From assembly GCA_905205975.1 (NCBI GenBank), contig CAJLFQ010000052.1, forward strand, positions 1 through 15,653: a stretch of 15,653 nucleotides of DNA, written 5' to 3'. Source of the DNA: an uncultured Eubacteriales bacterium. Lineage in GTDB: Bacteria > Bacillota > Clostridia > Oscillospirales > QAMX01. Under the pieces are notes generated by a model. The model was not told the origin of the DNA. It made no database searches and worked only from the letters and a program-made list of their open reading frames with translations. Positions 1-7,027 of this stretch are shown piece by piece. Each line of letters begins with the position of its first letter. The first letter of the stretch is position 1. The translations under genes were made by a program, and so were the position numbers.

Positions 1-4
1 ACAT

Positions 5-646
5 ATGAACCCATCTCAAAAATCGATTTCAAAAGCAAATGCCGATTCAGCAGACGCCGTGCTGGCGGAACGCATCCGCCGCGGCGAAGCCGCCGCACTG
101 GATGATGTCGTTTCCGCGTATGCCAAATTGATCTGGACCGTGATTGCGGGAATTCTCGGGCAAACCCTCCCGAGGGAGGATCTGGAAGAATGCGCCGCCG
201 ACGTACTGATTGAGCTTTGGCAGCACATCGACCGTTTTGACGCATCGCGCGGCACATTAAAAGCCTATCTCTGCCGCATGGCGCGCAGCCGTGCCATCGA
301 CCGTCTGCGTGCCGCCGCCAGCCGCCAGACAGACCCGCTCGATGCAGACCTTCCTGCATTGGACGACGACCCCACCGATCAAATCGTCACACGCGACACA
401 TTTGCACACGCCTGCCGGATGATCGATTCGTTTCCGCCGGATCTGCGCGAAATTGCCCGTCTGCGCTTTCTGTTTGAGCTGACACCCGCGGAAATCGCGC
501 TTCGGCTGAATCTGCCCGTAGCAACCGTGTATACGGCCGTTCGCCGCGGCAAAGACCTGCTGCGAGCGGAATTAACCAAGCCTGACACATCCGCACACGG
601 GAACGGCATACCGCATTCACTTCGCCCGGAGCCCCGCCCCGAATGA
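5..646 (+). CDS. ECF-like RNA polymerase sigma-70 family factor
   Basis: 213-residue protein with the two-domain plan of an extracytoplasmic-function sigma factor. Region 2 spans about residues 35-101 and includes the acidic/aromatic segment EDLEECAADVLIELWQHIDRFD followed by the -10-binding part GTLKAYLCRMARSRAIDRLR (positions split here only for description). A linker at 102-135 is rich in Asp and Pro. Region 4 spans about 140-190 with a helix-turn-helix around LTPAEIALRLNLPVATVYTAV. It would direct RNA polymerase to a small regulon, often including its own gene. The next gene starts 13 bases downstream and encodes a membrane protein suited to be its anti-sigma factor. The start codon is only 4 bases from the window edge, so its ribosome binding site cannot be seen and a start further upstream is possible. 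The tail beyond about residue 192 is Pro- and Arg-rich and probably unstructured. The family assignment is firm; the signal is unknown. Confidence 0.9.
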   Translation: MNPSQKSISKANADSADAVLAERIRRGEAAALDDVVSAYAKLIWTVIAGILGQTLPREDLEECAADVLIELWQHIDRFDASRGTLKAYLCRMARSRAIDRLRAAASRQTDPLDADLPALDDDPTDQIVTRDTFAHACRMIDSFPPDLREIARLRFLFELTPAEIALRLNLPVATVYTAVRRGKDLLRAELTKPDTSAHGNGIPHSLRPEPRPE

Positions 647-659
647 AAGGAGTTTTTTT

Positions 660-1838
660 ATGCGCAAAGAACCCATCGTATCCGAATTGACCAATCAGCA
701 GCTTGACGCTTTGCATGTATCGCCGGAATGGACGACAGACACGCTGGAATCCATCCGCGCACGCGTTCATGCGGCTTCCGCACCCGCCGCAAGACCTGCG
801 CGCCGGCGGAAGCGCACGCTGTTTGTGCTGATTGCCGCGGCTGCTGTTGTCGCCGCTTCCGTCACAGCCGGGGCCTCCTATCAGAAATGGTCGCTGCCGG
901 AGCCGAAAACCTATACCGGCCATATGTACAGCCAGCAGGGAGAAGCCTCTTCTTATTCCATGGACAGCGTCGCTTCGATGATGCCGGAAGAGACGCCGCC
1001 TCTGTCAGACGAGGCCTTCATTCAGGCCGGATGTGCGCTGTTTGAAGGCGTCGGCGTTCCGGTCACCGATGTGAACGCTGTCACCGTGACCCGGCAGCTC
1101 AACCAAGGGTATGACCGACAGGAAGTCGTCGTTGCCTACGGCAGCAACATCATTACCGCTACCTTCAACGCCGTAACCGGTGACCTGATCAACGCCAGCC
1201 GGTTTGTCTATGACGGCGTCGTCTCGCCGCTGACGGACGATGAAGCCGCCGCACGCGCCGCGCAATTTTACGAAGCGCTTCCCGTCCCGCAGGGGTATGA
1301 GCTGTGTGCTGCGGAGTCGTTTGATACGAATATTCGGACGTACCACTTTGAGCGTCGGACGCCGCTCGGCATTCTGACGCCTTATGAAGCGGTCAAAGTC
1401 ACCATCAACCCGGAAACGGGTGCATTCATCAGCTGCAACGTTTTTTCAACGATGCTGCTCGACGACCATGATCCAGATGACCAGCCTTTGACAGAAGCGG
1501 AAGCGATTCAGATCGGCGCACGCTACATGGAAACACTGGATCCGACGCACCGCTATACGCTGATTGAAGCCGAGCTTCGTGTCGAGGCGCCGAACTATCT
1601 GTATGTCAACGACATCCATGCCGCAGAAACGACGCCTGCACCTTCCGTCAGCAATGGAGACTCTGTGATTGAAACCACGCCAGATCCGGATGCCTATGTT
1701 TCCAAACGGTACGCAGACGTGACCCGCTATGTCTATGTGCTGAAATATCTTGGACCGCAAGAGCTGTTCCGCGATGAAATGGCGCTCCATATCGACCTGT
1801 ATACCGGAGAGCTCCTCGGCGGCAATGCGCTTCGATAA
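660..1838 (+). CDS. Single-pass membrane protein with three PepSY-like repeats; putative anti-sigma factor
   Basis: 392 residues, with ribosome binding site AAAGGAG at 646-652 overlapping the end of the sigma gene, so the two genes are co-transcribed and probably coupled. Residues 1-50 would be cytoplasmic and end in a strongly basic stretch (ARPARRRKR). One membrane helix lies at about 53-73. The remaining 320 residues would be outside the cell. That part shows three similar units: a helix starting PL(S/T)-x-x-EA (about 114, 190 and 277), followed later by a strand with a TG turn (FNAVTGDL at 170, INPETGAF at 249, IDLYTGEL at 378). The turns resemble those in PepSY/YcdB-type domains. No zinc-binding HxxxCxxC anti-sigma motif is present. 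The anti-sigma role is inferred from gene order and topology: a short N-terminal domain to hold the sigma factor and an outer domain to sense envelope conditions. It could instead be a sigma-controlled effector. Confidence 0.75.
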   Translation: MRKEPIVSELTNQQLDALHVSPEWTTDTLESIRARVHAASAPAARPARRRKRTLFVLIAAAAVVAASVTAGASYQKWSLPEPKTYTGHMYSQQGEASSYSMDSVASMMPEETPPLSDEAFIQAGCALFEGVGVPVTDVNAVTVTRQLNQGYDRQEVVVAYGSNIITATFNAVTGDLINASRFVYDGVVSPLTDDEAAARAAQFYEALPVPQGYELCAAESFDTNIRTYHFERRTPLGILTPYEAVKVTINPETGAFISCNVFSTMLLDDHDPDDQPLTEAEAIQIGARYMETLDPTHRYTLIEAELRVEAPNYLYVNDIHAAETTPAPSVSNGDSVIETTPDPDAYVSKRYADVTRYVYVLKYLGPQELFRDEMALHIDLYTGELLGGNALR

Positions 1839-1861
1839 CATCCGCCCTAATCCACACAAAA

Positions 1862-1895
1862 GCACCCCGGACACATTTCGTTGCGTCCGGGGTGC
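1862..1895. terminator. Bidirectional hairpin between convergent genes
   Basis: A perfect 11-bp inverted repeat (GCACCCCGGAC at 1862-1872 and GTCCGGGGTGC at 1885-1895) encloses a 12-base loop. It sits between the stop of the anti-sigma-like gene (1838, plus) and the stop of the kinase gene (1925, minus). The T-rich tail (TTTTGTG) is on the minus-strand side, so it fits best as the terminator of the kinase operon. On the plus strand the tail is weak. Confidence 0.75.
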
Positions 1896-1924
1896 CTGTT
1901 GATGGAGCATTTCCCGCGTATGGC

Positions 1925-2815
1925 CTATGCCGGGAAATGCACGCAGACGCGCAGGATCCCGCTTTGATAGGCGGCATGAATGGTTCCGTTCATTTTTTCG
2001 GTCAGGCTTTTGGCAATCGACAATCCAATGCCTGTCGATCTGCTTGCGGATTCGACCGTGAAAAACCGGTCAAACAGATGCGCCGTCTGGACACGGCTCA
2101 GGTTGGCCGCGTGATTGGCAAATGAAACGCTGCCGTCCGGCTGCAGGACGACGCTCAGATCGCCATCCGTATATTTGACCGCGTTGTTCAGGATATTCTC
2201 AAAAATCCGGCGCAGTGCCGTCACATCCAGCGTTCGGATCACCTTTTCCGCCGGGATTTGGATTTGCGGCGTCATGCTGCGTTTGGTCATGACGCCATAG
2301 AATCCGGCCAGACACTGTTCCAGCACGTCGTTTAGGTTGACCGGTGCAAAGTGCATGGATTCCGCAGTGGATGCTGCGACGGCGTATCGCAGAAGTTCTT
2401 CCGTTTGGGTGCGCATGGCGTCGGTTCGCTCCCGGATCACAGCCAAATAGCGTTTCGAAACGTCGGTGTGCGTTTCCTGTTCGAGCAGGTCGAGGTACCC
2501 GCAGATTGCCGTCAGCGGCGTACGCAGATCATGGGAGATATTTGTCACCGCCGTTTTCAGCGCCGTGTCGCCGTTTTGCAGCCGTAACCGCTCTTTGCGT
2601 AGCGCTTGGAGCGCCGTATTCAGCTGCGCCGCCAGCCGGCGCGCGGTTTGATCGCCGATTGAAACGGTCAGAACGGTGTTGGTATCCGTGTTCAGTTTTT
2701 CCTCGACCCCCGCCGCGATTTCACGGATGGATTTCCGCAGAAAAAGCAGCCGGAGGCCGAAATTCAGCGCCGCAGCCGCCGTCAACACGCACAGGGCAAT
2801 CCAAACGCCCGCCAT
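1925..2815 (-). CDS. Sensor histidine kinase of an ABC-transporter-linked two-component system
   Basis: 296 residues. One membrane helix at about 3-26 is followed directly by a cytoplasmic linker, so there is almost no extracellular sensor part. The H-box is SHDLRTPLTA with the phosphorylated His at 95. The N-box is ENILNNAVKYT at 206-216, the F-box LFDRFFT at 247-253, and the G2 motif GIGLSIAK at 262-269. The usual DxGxG box is replaced by a SFANHAANL stretch (231-239), which is common in small Bacillota kinases of this kind. It is the last gene of the minus-strand module, 16 bases after the permease, with AAAGGG as ribosome binding site. Kinases without an outer domain that sit beside an ABC transporter often sense peptide antibiotics through the transporter (known for BceS-type systems; here an inference). 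Its natural partner would be the response regulator at 4661-4972, which lacks the receiver that should accept the phosphate. Confidence 0.9.
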   Translation of the reverse strand: MAGVWIALCVLTAAAALNFGLRLLFLRKSIREIAAGVEEKLNTDTNTVLTVSIGDQTARRLAAQLNTALQALRKERLRLQNGDTALKTAVTNISHDLRTPLTAICGYLDLLEQETHTDVSKRYLAVIRERTDAMRTQTEELLRYAVAASTAESMHFAPVNLNDVLEQCLAGFYGVMTKRSMTPQIQIPAEKVIRTLDVTALRRIFENILNNAVKYTDGDLSVVLQPDGSVSFANHAANLSRVQTAHLFDRFFTVESASRSTGIGLSIAKSLTEKMNGTIHAAYQSGILRVCVHFPA

Positions 2816-2831
2816 CGAAAACGCCCTTTCT

Positions 2832-3662
2832 TTACTTCAGATCTTTGCGCCGGAAGACAAGCATTCCGCATCCAACCGTGAGCATGATTATCAGGCCATC
2901 GTACAGCGCCAGCCGCGCAGAATGTTCCGCTTTCATGTTGGCCAGCTGAATCACCTGACCGCCCGGATCAAAGTCATACAGGAACGCATAGATATCCCGC
3001 TTGACGCCGGACAAATGGTTTGGATTCTTCGTTTGATCTTCGGAAACTGTCTCGCCGTTTTCCGTATAGGAATACGCTGAATAGTATTCCGGTTCATTCA
3101 AGGCCGACACAATATGGATGCCGGAAAACAGCAGTGCAAACGTCAGCAGCAGGCAGGCCGCCGCCGTATACGCTTTGCTCCGGCACAGCATGGCAATTAG
3201 GACAAAACACGCCGTAAATGCAAGGCCGGCTGTCAGGCTCAATCCCGTATAGATGAGCAGGCTTGACCATGCCGTTTCAAATCCGCCCAGCAGGAGCAGC
3301 CCCAGAATGGTATGCGGCACGATATAGGCAGCCGACAGCATGACGCTGGCAGCACCGCATACAGCCGCATTCGCCAGATAGATATGACTGCGCCGGTGAC
3401 CGACGATCAGGCGGTTGCGCAGGGTCCCGTCGCTGTATTCACTGCCGACGAAAAGCGCCGTCAGTAGCGCGGAGAGAACAGGCACTGCAAAGACGAATGT
3501 CAGACAGGAATCATCCGGCGTCCATACGACCTGATTTTTCAACCGATCCAAAGCATGGATCACCGGCAATGCGGCGCCGAGCAAAGCCATCAGCGCCAGC
3601 AGCAAATGAAACAGTTTATCCCGCCGAAGCCTGTAAAAATCGGCGCGCCACAAGTTACGCAT
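2832..3662 (-). CDS. ABC-2 type transporter permease
   Basis: 276 residues from the chosen ATG at 3662, preceded at 8 bases by GGGGG (3671-3675). A GTG at 3671 would add three residues but has no placed ribosome binding site. Membrane helices lie at about 17-36, 53-74, 96-118, 124-145, 147-160, 165-186 and 244-267 (estimates). The segment FVGSEYSDGTLRNRL (71-85) after the second helix is the hallmark of ABC-2 permeases of the bacitracin/lantibiotic protection type. A hydrophilic loop of about 55 residues rich in Tyr, Glu and Asn (189-243) precedes the last helix and would face outside. The gene overlaps the end of the ATPase gene by 8 bases, so the two are translationally coupled and form one transporter. 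Substrate unknown; a membrane-active peptide is the likeliest guess from the family and the neighbouring kinase. Confidence 0.88.
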   Translation of the reverse strand: MRNLWRADFYRLRRDKLFHLLLALMALLGAALPVIHALDRLKNQVVWTPDDSCLTFVFAVPVLSALLTALFVGSEYSDGTLRNRLIVGHRRSHIYLANAAVCGAASVMLSAAYIVPHTILGLLLLGGFETAWSSLLIYTGLSLTAGLAFTACFVLIAMLCRSKAYTAAACLLLTFALLFSGIHIVSALNEPEYYSAYSYTENGETVSEDQTKNPNHLSGVKRDIYAFLYDFDPGGQVIQLANMKAEHSARLALYDGLIIMLTVGCGMLVFRRKDLK

Positions 3663-4569
3663 GCGATGCACCCCCGATCAGATTCATGTAGATGCTTTCC
3701 AAACTTTCATCCTGTTCTTTGATGTGGTTCACCGTGCAGTTTTTTTCAGCCAGCGCCTGAACCAGCGCTGTAATCTGAAACTCGGAGTAAACATCCGCCT
3801 CTGTGTCGCTGACAATGGTGTATGCGGCGTTCATATCGTCCAGCACGCTGACAAGCGCCCAGATATCGGAGAACGCGATTCGGGTCCGCTTGCGGGCATG
3901 CGCCTCAAGCGCCTGTGCACTCATCTCCTGAACCATGCTGCCGCTGTCCACAAAGCCGTAGTGCGTTGCAAGGCGTGCCAGCTCGTCCAGAATGTGGCTG
4001 GAAATCAGCACCGTGATCCCGTGTTCGCGGTTCAGTGTTAAAATCAGCTCCCGCATTTCAATGATGCCCTGCGGGTCCAGACCGTTGGTTGGCTCGTCCA
4101 GCACCAGAAAATCCGGGCTGCCTGCCAATGCGACTGCGATGCCGAGACGCTGGCGCATGCCCAATGAAAAGTTCCTGACTTTTTTGGTTCCGGTGTCCGC
4201 CAGCCCAACCAAGTGCAGCAGCTCTGCAATGCCATCTTCTGACGGTCTGCCCAGAATCTGATACTGCTGGCGGATGTTGTCCGCCGCCGTCATGTCCAGA
4301 TAGACCGCCGGCGTTTCTACGACCGCCCCCATTCTCCTGCGGGCGCGGCAGATACTCGCGTCTGTATGTTTGACGCCGTAGAGCGTGTATGTGCCGCTGT
4401 CCGGCGCCTGCAAACCGCAGATCAGGCGGATCAGCGTTGTTTTCCCGGCGCCATTCCGGCCGACAAGACCATAGATGGCGCCCTTTGGAATGTGCATGGT
4501 CAGACCATTCAGCGCGGTGAAATGCCGGTATCGTTTGATCAGCGCATCCGTTTCAAGCACATATTCCAT
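3655..4569 (-). CDS. ABC transporter ATP-binding protein, E-loop (LanF/BcrA-like) type
   Basis: 304 residues from the chosen ATG. Walker A is GRNGAGKT (37-44), the signature FSLGMRQRLG (134-143), Walker B FLVLDEP (154-160) and the switch His is at 192 in ISSH. Where most ABC ATPases have the Q-loop Gln, this one has VVETPA with Glu at about 85. This E-loop has been described for lantibiotic immunity ATPases, and it places the protein in the LanF/BcrA group. About 85 residues follow the nucleotide-binding core, usual for this group. An in-frame ATG 33 bases upstream (4602) was rejected because it lies on the -10 element of the local promoter, whereas the ATG at 4569 has AAGGAGG at 4581-4587. 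The protein would power the permease encoded next, in peptide-antibiotic removal or resistance. Confidence 0.92.
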   Translation of the reverse strand: MEYVLETDALIKRYRHFTALNGLTMHIPKGAIYGLVGRNGAGKTTLIRLICGLQAPDSGTYTLYGVKHTDASICRARRRMGAVVETPAVYLDMTAADNIRQQYQILGRPSEDGIAELLHLVGLADTGTKKVRNFSLGMRQRLGIAVALAGSPDFLVLDEPTNGLDPQGIIEMRELILTLNREHGITVLISSHILDELARLATHYGFVDSGSMVQEMSAQALEAHARKRTRIAFSDIWALVSVLDDMNAAYTIVSDTEADVYSEFQITALVQALAEKNCTVNHIKEQDESLESIYMNLIGGASHA

Positions 4570-4580
4570 ATGGATCAATT

Positions 4581-4587
4581 CCTCCTT
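4581..4587 (-). promoter_or_regulatory. Ribosome binding site AAGGAGG deciding the ATPase start
   Basis: A full-consensus AAGGAGG lies 11 bases before the ATG at 4569 and downstream of the alternative ATG at 4602. It therefore fixes the start of the ATPase gene at 4569. Confidence 0.85.
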
Positions 4588-4602
4588 TTGCTTGATACCC
4601 AT

Positions 4603-4608
4603 AGTATA
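4603..4608 (-). promoter_or_regulatory. Extended -10 promoter element of the ABC transporter-kinase operon
   Basis: On the minus strand the sequence reads TGATATACT, an extended -10 (TG-N-TATACT, one mismatch to TATAAT). Transcription would start near 4596, giving a short leader that includes the ribosome binding site. No good -35 is present at the expected distance. Direct repeats occupy that region instead, the arrangement expected of a promoter driven by an OmpR/PhoB-type activator. Confidence 0.6.
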
Positions 4609-4660
4609 TCAGGCAAAGGTTGAGAAACAGGCTCTGGCAATGGATGAGAAATGGTTGAAA
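4609..4660 (-). promoter_or_regulatory. Direct-repeat operator, probable response-regulator binding site
   Basis: Minus strand: two 18-base direct repeats, TTCTCATCCATTGCCAGA (4633-4650) and TTCTCAACCTTTGCCTGA (4609-4626), identical at 15 of 18 positions and 24 bases apart. A third partial copy, TCAACCATT, lies 11 bases upstream of the first repeat (about 4650-4658). The proximal repeat ends immediately before the -10 element. Direct repeats ending just upstream of a -10 are typical binding sites for OmpR/PhoB-family regulators. The adjacent gene encodes exactly such a DNA-binding domain, so it is the natural candidate to bind here (inference). Confidence 0.6.
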
Positions 4661-4972
4661 TCATCCGTTTAAGCGGAATCCGATGCCCCAGACCGATTCC
4701 ACATATTCTTTGCCGGATGCCTCGCGCAGTTTGTGCCGCAGATGGCTGATGTGCGTTTTCAGCGGGCTTTCGGTGCAGTCCGGCGTATCGGTACCGATCC
4801 GGTCCAAAAGAACCGTTTTGGTAATCACCTGTTCCGGGTTCTGCATCAGCAGTTTCAGAATGGCAAACTCTGTGCGCGTCAGCGGCACCGGCATTCCGGC
4901 TGCTTCCACGGCATGTGACGCTGCATCCAGCGTCAAATCGCGATAGGCGTATTGCGGCGTTCCGGGCGACAC
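4661..4972 (-). pseudogene. OmpR/PhoB-type response regulator remnant: DNA-binding domain only
   Basis: 103 codons that match only the C-terminal winged-helix domain of OmpR-family response regulators. The linker and first strand are PGTPQYAYRDLTLD. The core is LTRTEFAILKLL, the recognition helix region SPLKTHISHLRHKLRE, and the wing EYVESVWGIGFRLNG. The receiver domain of about 120 residues (acidic pocket, phosphorylated Asp, Lys) is entirely absent. Upstream in the same frame are only six codons before the TAA that ends the acetyltransferase gene. The only start is a GTG at 4972 with no ribosome binding site, so translation is doubtful. The gene lies where the regulator of an RR-ATPase-permease-kinase operon is expected. 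I read it as a 5'-deleted gene. A translated free DNA-binding domain acting without phosphorylation is the alternative. Confidence 0.75.
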
Positions 4973-4987
4973 GGCTGCAAGATCGGT

Positions 4988-5608
4988 TTACAGCGTTCGG
5001 ATGGTCTGCTGAAGCGCTTCCAGAAACCGTCCGGCATGTGCGCCATCCATCTGGGTGTGATGAAATTGGAAGGAAAGCGGCAGAACCGTTTTCAGGAAAC
5101 GGCGGCGATACCGGCCCCAGATCAGAAACGGGTTGTTGAAAATGCCGCTGTTCATGCCGACGGCGCCGTCAATTTCCGTATCGACAATGGCGGATGTGCC
5201 GATGACCATATGGTCTGTCAAGTCGTGATTTTCGCAGGAAGCGGCAACCGCCTGTGTCAGCCGGAGATAATCCCGGTTGAAAACAGTCAAATCATCGCTG
5301 AACGGCACGTCGCAGGAGCTGACTTCTCCCTGCCGGTTTTTGACGATCGTATTGACTGCCAGTGCATCATACCGAAGCAGGTCACGCCCGACCGGCAGAA
5401 GATAGAATTCTTTGACGGTGCTTGCCGCTTTACCAATGCACCAGCAGAGCAGCATATTGAATTTCATACCGCTTTTCCGGCTGTGCCGCCGCAGATTGGT
5501 GACATCCAGCGTTTTGAAAAAGGTAACCATGGGGTTGGGCACGTTCATTCACAATTCGTATGCCGAGGCGCGCGTTGTGGTTTTTGGATCGACTGCTGTC
5601 GGGTTCAT
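4988..5608 (-). pseudogene. CatA-like O-acetyltransferase interrupted by one in-frame TGA
   Basis: The reading frame from ATG 5608 to TAA 4988 would give a 206-residue protein of the chloramphenicol-acetyltransferase-like fold, but codon 20 (5549-5551) is TGA. The downstream 186 residues are otherwise intact: VDVTNL-like strand TLDVTNLRRHSRK, KFNMLLCWCIGKAAS, and near the C-terminus the catalytic motif HHTQMDGAH (HHxxxDG). The 19 codons before the stop are also gene-like, ending in RASAYEL. As I remember relatives, this is followed by Trp (ELW-M-x-x-PNPMVT), so TGG to TGA is the simplest explanation. The ATG at 5608 has AGGAGG at 5619-5624 and overlaps the stop of the DUF998 gene (ATGA), so it is clearly the ancestral start. 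An ATG directly after the TGA could allow reinitiation and a protein lacking 20 residues. Substrate unknown; many relatives do not act on chloramphenicol. Confidence 0.8.
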
Positions 5609-6300
5609 TGGTTTTTCGCCTCCTGTTCGGCTGACATCTTTGACGCGGGTGCATCCTTTGTCTTCATGCAGAAGAGGTGAATCCCCAGTGCAGCGTTGAA
5701 TCCGGTGGCCGCAAAAACGCTGAAGCGTTCCACAATGCCAAAATATGCCGCCGGCACCGCCTTCATCCCGAGGGCGCCGACCAGCATCATGCCAAGTGCG
5801 ATCCCGGCGCAGACGCCATAAGAGCGGCATGTGCGGTCTTTGATGCCGGCCGCAATGATCAGGCTCAATGAGACGAGGGACAGGATCACGACCACTGCGG
5901 TTGCGGCGATGTGCATTTGGTCCTGAAAGGTCCCGGCATAGCCGCTGTCGCTCAGCGGGAACATCCGGAAGCCAACCGCAGAAACCCATTCCATCGCAGC
6001 GAAAACATAAATGCCGCTTCGCAGCAGGCGTGTTTTCCGGCCCTGTATGCCGATGCAGACCATCATGACGCAAAGGACTTCGCAGACGTTATAGACGCTG
6101 CTCAGCTGGTTCCAGAGGCGCAGCGACGGGGCGTTGGCCGCGCTCAAGTCGCTGACGGCCTGCGCCATCAAGTTGTATCCCGGATAGGCCAGCGGCGAAA
6201 AAATGACGGCCGCCGTGTATGAAAGCAGGCTCAATACACCGAGCAGTCCACAGGCGTTGAGCAGGCTTTTCCGGGATCCTCTTTTTTTCAGTTGTTCCAT
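5605..6300 (-). CDS. DUF998 family integral membrane protein
   Basis: 231 residues with about six membrane helices (14-36, 66-86, 94-114, 130-152, 160-181, 187-211; estimates). The motif YPGYNLMAQAVSDLSA (39-54) after the first helix and the later FPL and ERF segments are typical of DUF998 proteins. The function of that family is not established. The ribosome binding site AAGGAG coincides with the last codons and stop of the upstream TetR gene (AAG GAG TGA). The stop overlaps the start of the acetyltransferase gene by four bases (ATGA), so the three genes form one coupled operon. The C-terminal 20 residues are charged and cytoplasmic. Placement between a TetR regulator and an acetyltransferase suggests a role in envelope or toxic-compound response, but nothing in the sequence proves it. 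Confidence 0.85.
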   Translation of the reverse strand: MEQLKKRGSRKSLLNACGLLGVLSLLSYTAAVIFSPLAYPGYNLMAQAVSDLSAANAPSLRLWNQLSSVYNVCEVLCVMMVCIGIQGRKTRLLRSGIYVFAAMEWVSAVGFRMFPLSDSGYAGTFQDQMHIAATAVVVILSLVSLSLIIAAGIKDRTCRSYGVCAGIALGMMLVGALGMKAVPAAYFGIVERFSVFAATGFNAALGIHLFCMKTKDAPASKMSAEQEAKNQ

Positions 6301-6306
6301 ATATGA

Positions 6307-6921
6307 TCACTCCTTGATTGTATGTTCTCCGCAGAACCATGTCAGATAGGATTCCAGCCAATCGTTTTGCATCGGCTCCCCTTCCGCTTCGTTTGCGCGC
6401 CGATCCATCGAATAGTCAATCAGCCCGTGTACCGTCATAGCGAAGCTGAGCGCACTCATGTCCGCATTTTTGAAATTCAGCAAATGGTGAACCTGCATTG
6501 CGTAAAAGAGCTGTCTGGTGGCAGCAACCATCGTCTCCGCTTCTTCTGCCATAATCTTTGCCGCCATGGGATGAATGGTGCGTTCGGAATAAATAACTTT
6601 ATAAAACGCCAGCAGTTCCTTCTGACTGGTCATATGCACATAGCCGCTGACCGCCTGACGCAGAATGTCCAGCGCGCTTTTCTCTCGGAACAGCTTGCCG
6701 TAGTCCATCGTCGGCGGATGCGCCAATTCCATCGCACGCTGCCGCAGGAAACGATACAGTTCCTCGATCAGCGCCTCTTTGGATGCAAAATGGTTATACA
6801 GAGACGGCTTTTTGATGCCGACCCGCTCTGCAATCATGTTCATGGAAACATGACCCAAGCCATGCTGCGCCGCCAGCTCCAGCGTCGCCATCATGATTGC
6901 CTCTTTTCGATTTTCCCGCAT
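6307..6921 (-). CDS. TetR/AcrR family transcriptional regulator
   Basis: 204 residues. The N-terminal helix-turn-helix spans about 8-50, with the typical HVSMNMIAERVGIKKPSLYNHFASKEAL (here split as the scaffold HVSMNMIAERVG and the recognition part KKPSLYNHFASKEAL). The C-terminal two thirds is all helical and would bind a ligand and form the dimer; it matches no subfamily I can name. The start ATG is preceded by GGGGTGG at 6928-6934. It is the first gene of the operon with DUF998 and the CatA-like gene. A consensus promoter lies at 7028-7056 with dyad sequences on and just downstream of it, so autorepression of the whole operon is likely. The ligand is unknown. Confidence 0.92.
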   Translation of the reverse strand: MRENRKEAIMMATLELAAQHGLGHVSMNMIAERVGIKKPSLYNHFASKEALIEELYRFLRQRAMELAHPPTMDYGKLFREKSALDILRQAVSGYVHMTSQKELLAFYKVIYSERTIHPMAAKIMAEEAETMVAATRQLFYAMQVHHLLNFKNADMSALSFAMTVHGLIDYSMDRRANEAEGEPMQNDWLESYLTWFCGEHTIKE

Positions 6922-6982
6922 ATCAAACCACCCCGTGCAGGTTTTTTGATTCGTTCGCCAGCGGTTTTAATTCGCCTGTGCA

Positions 6983-7027
6983 AAAAACTACTTATCGGTC
7001 GAAATAGACTTACGAACGGTAGTTTTT
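6983..7027 (-). promoter_or_regulatory. Operator-like dyad downstream of the tetR promoter
   Basis: Perfect 9-bp arms AAAAACTAC (6983-6991) and GTAGTTTTT (7019-7027) flank 27 bases. Inside, two CG-NN-CG cores (CGGTCG at 6995-7000 and CGAACG at 7013-7018, approximate) each lie in a sequence of the form CTTA..CG..CG, like the half-palindromic sites bound by many TetR regulators. The region lies at about +1 to +40 of the transcript. The likely binder is the TetR protein encoded just downstream (inference). Confidence 0.5.

Noticed and set aside
5549..5551. TGA read as Trp or selenocysteine in the acetyltransferase gene
   Set aside because: TGA ends several other genes here (sigma factor, tetR, DUF998, GH99-like, enolase), and Trp is otherwise TGG, so the code is standard. 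Selenocysteine at a position that is Trp in relatives is implausible, and I see no obvious insertion hairpin.
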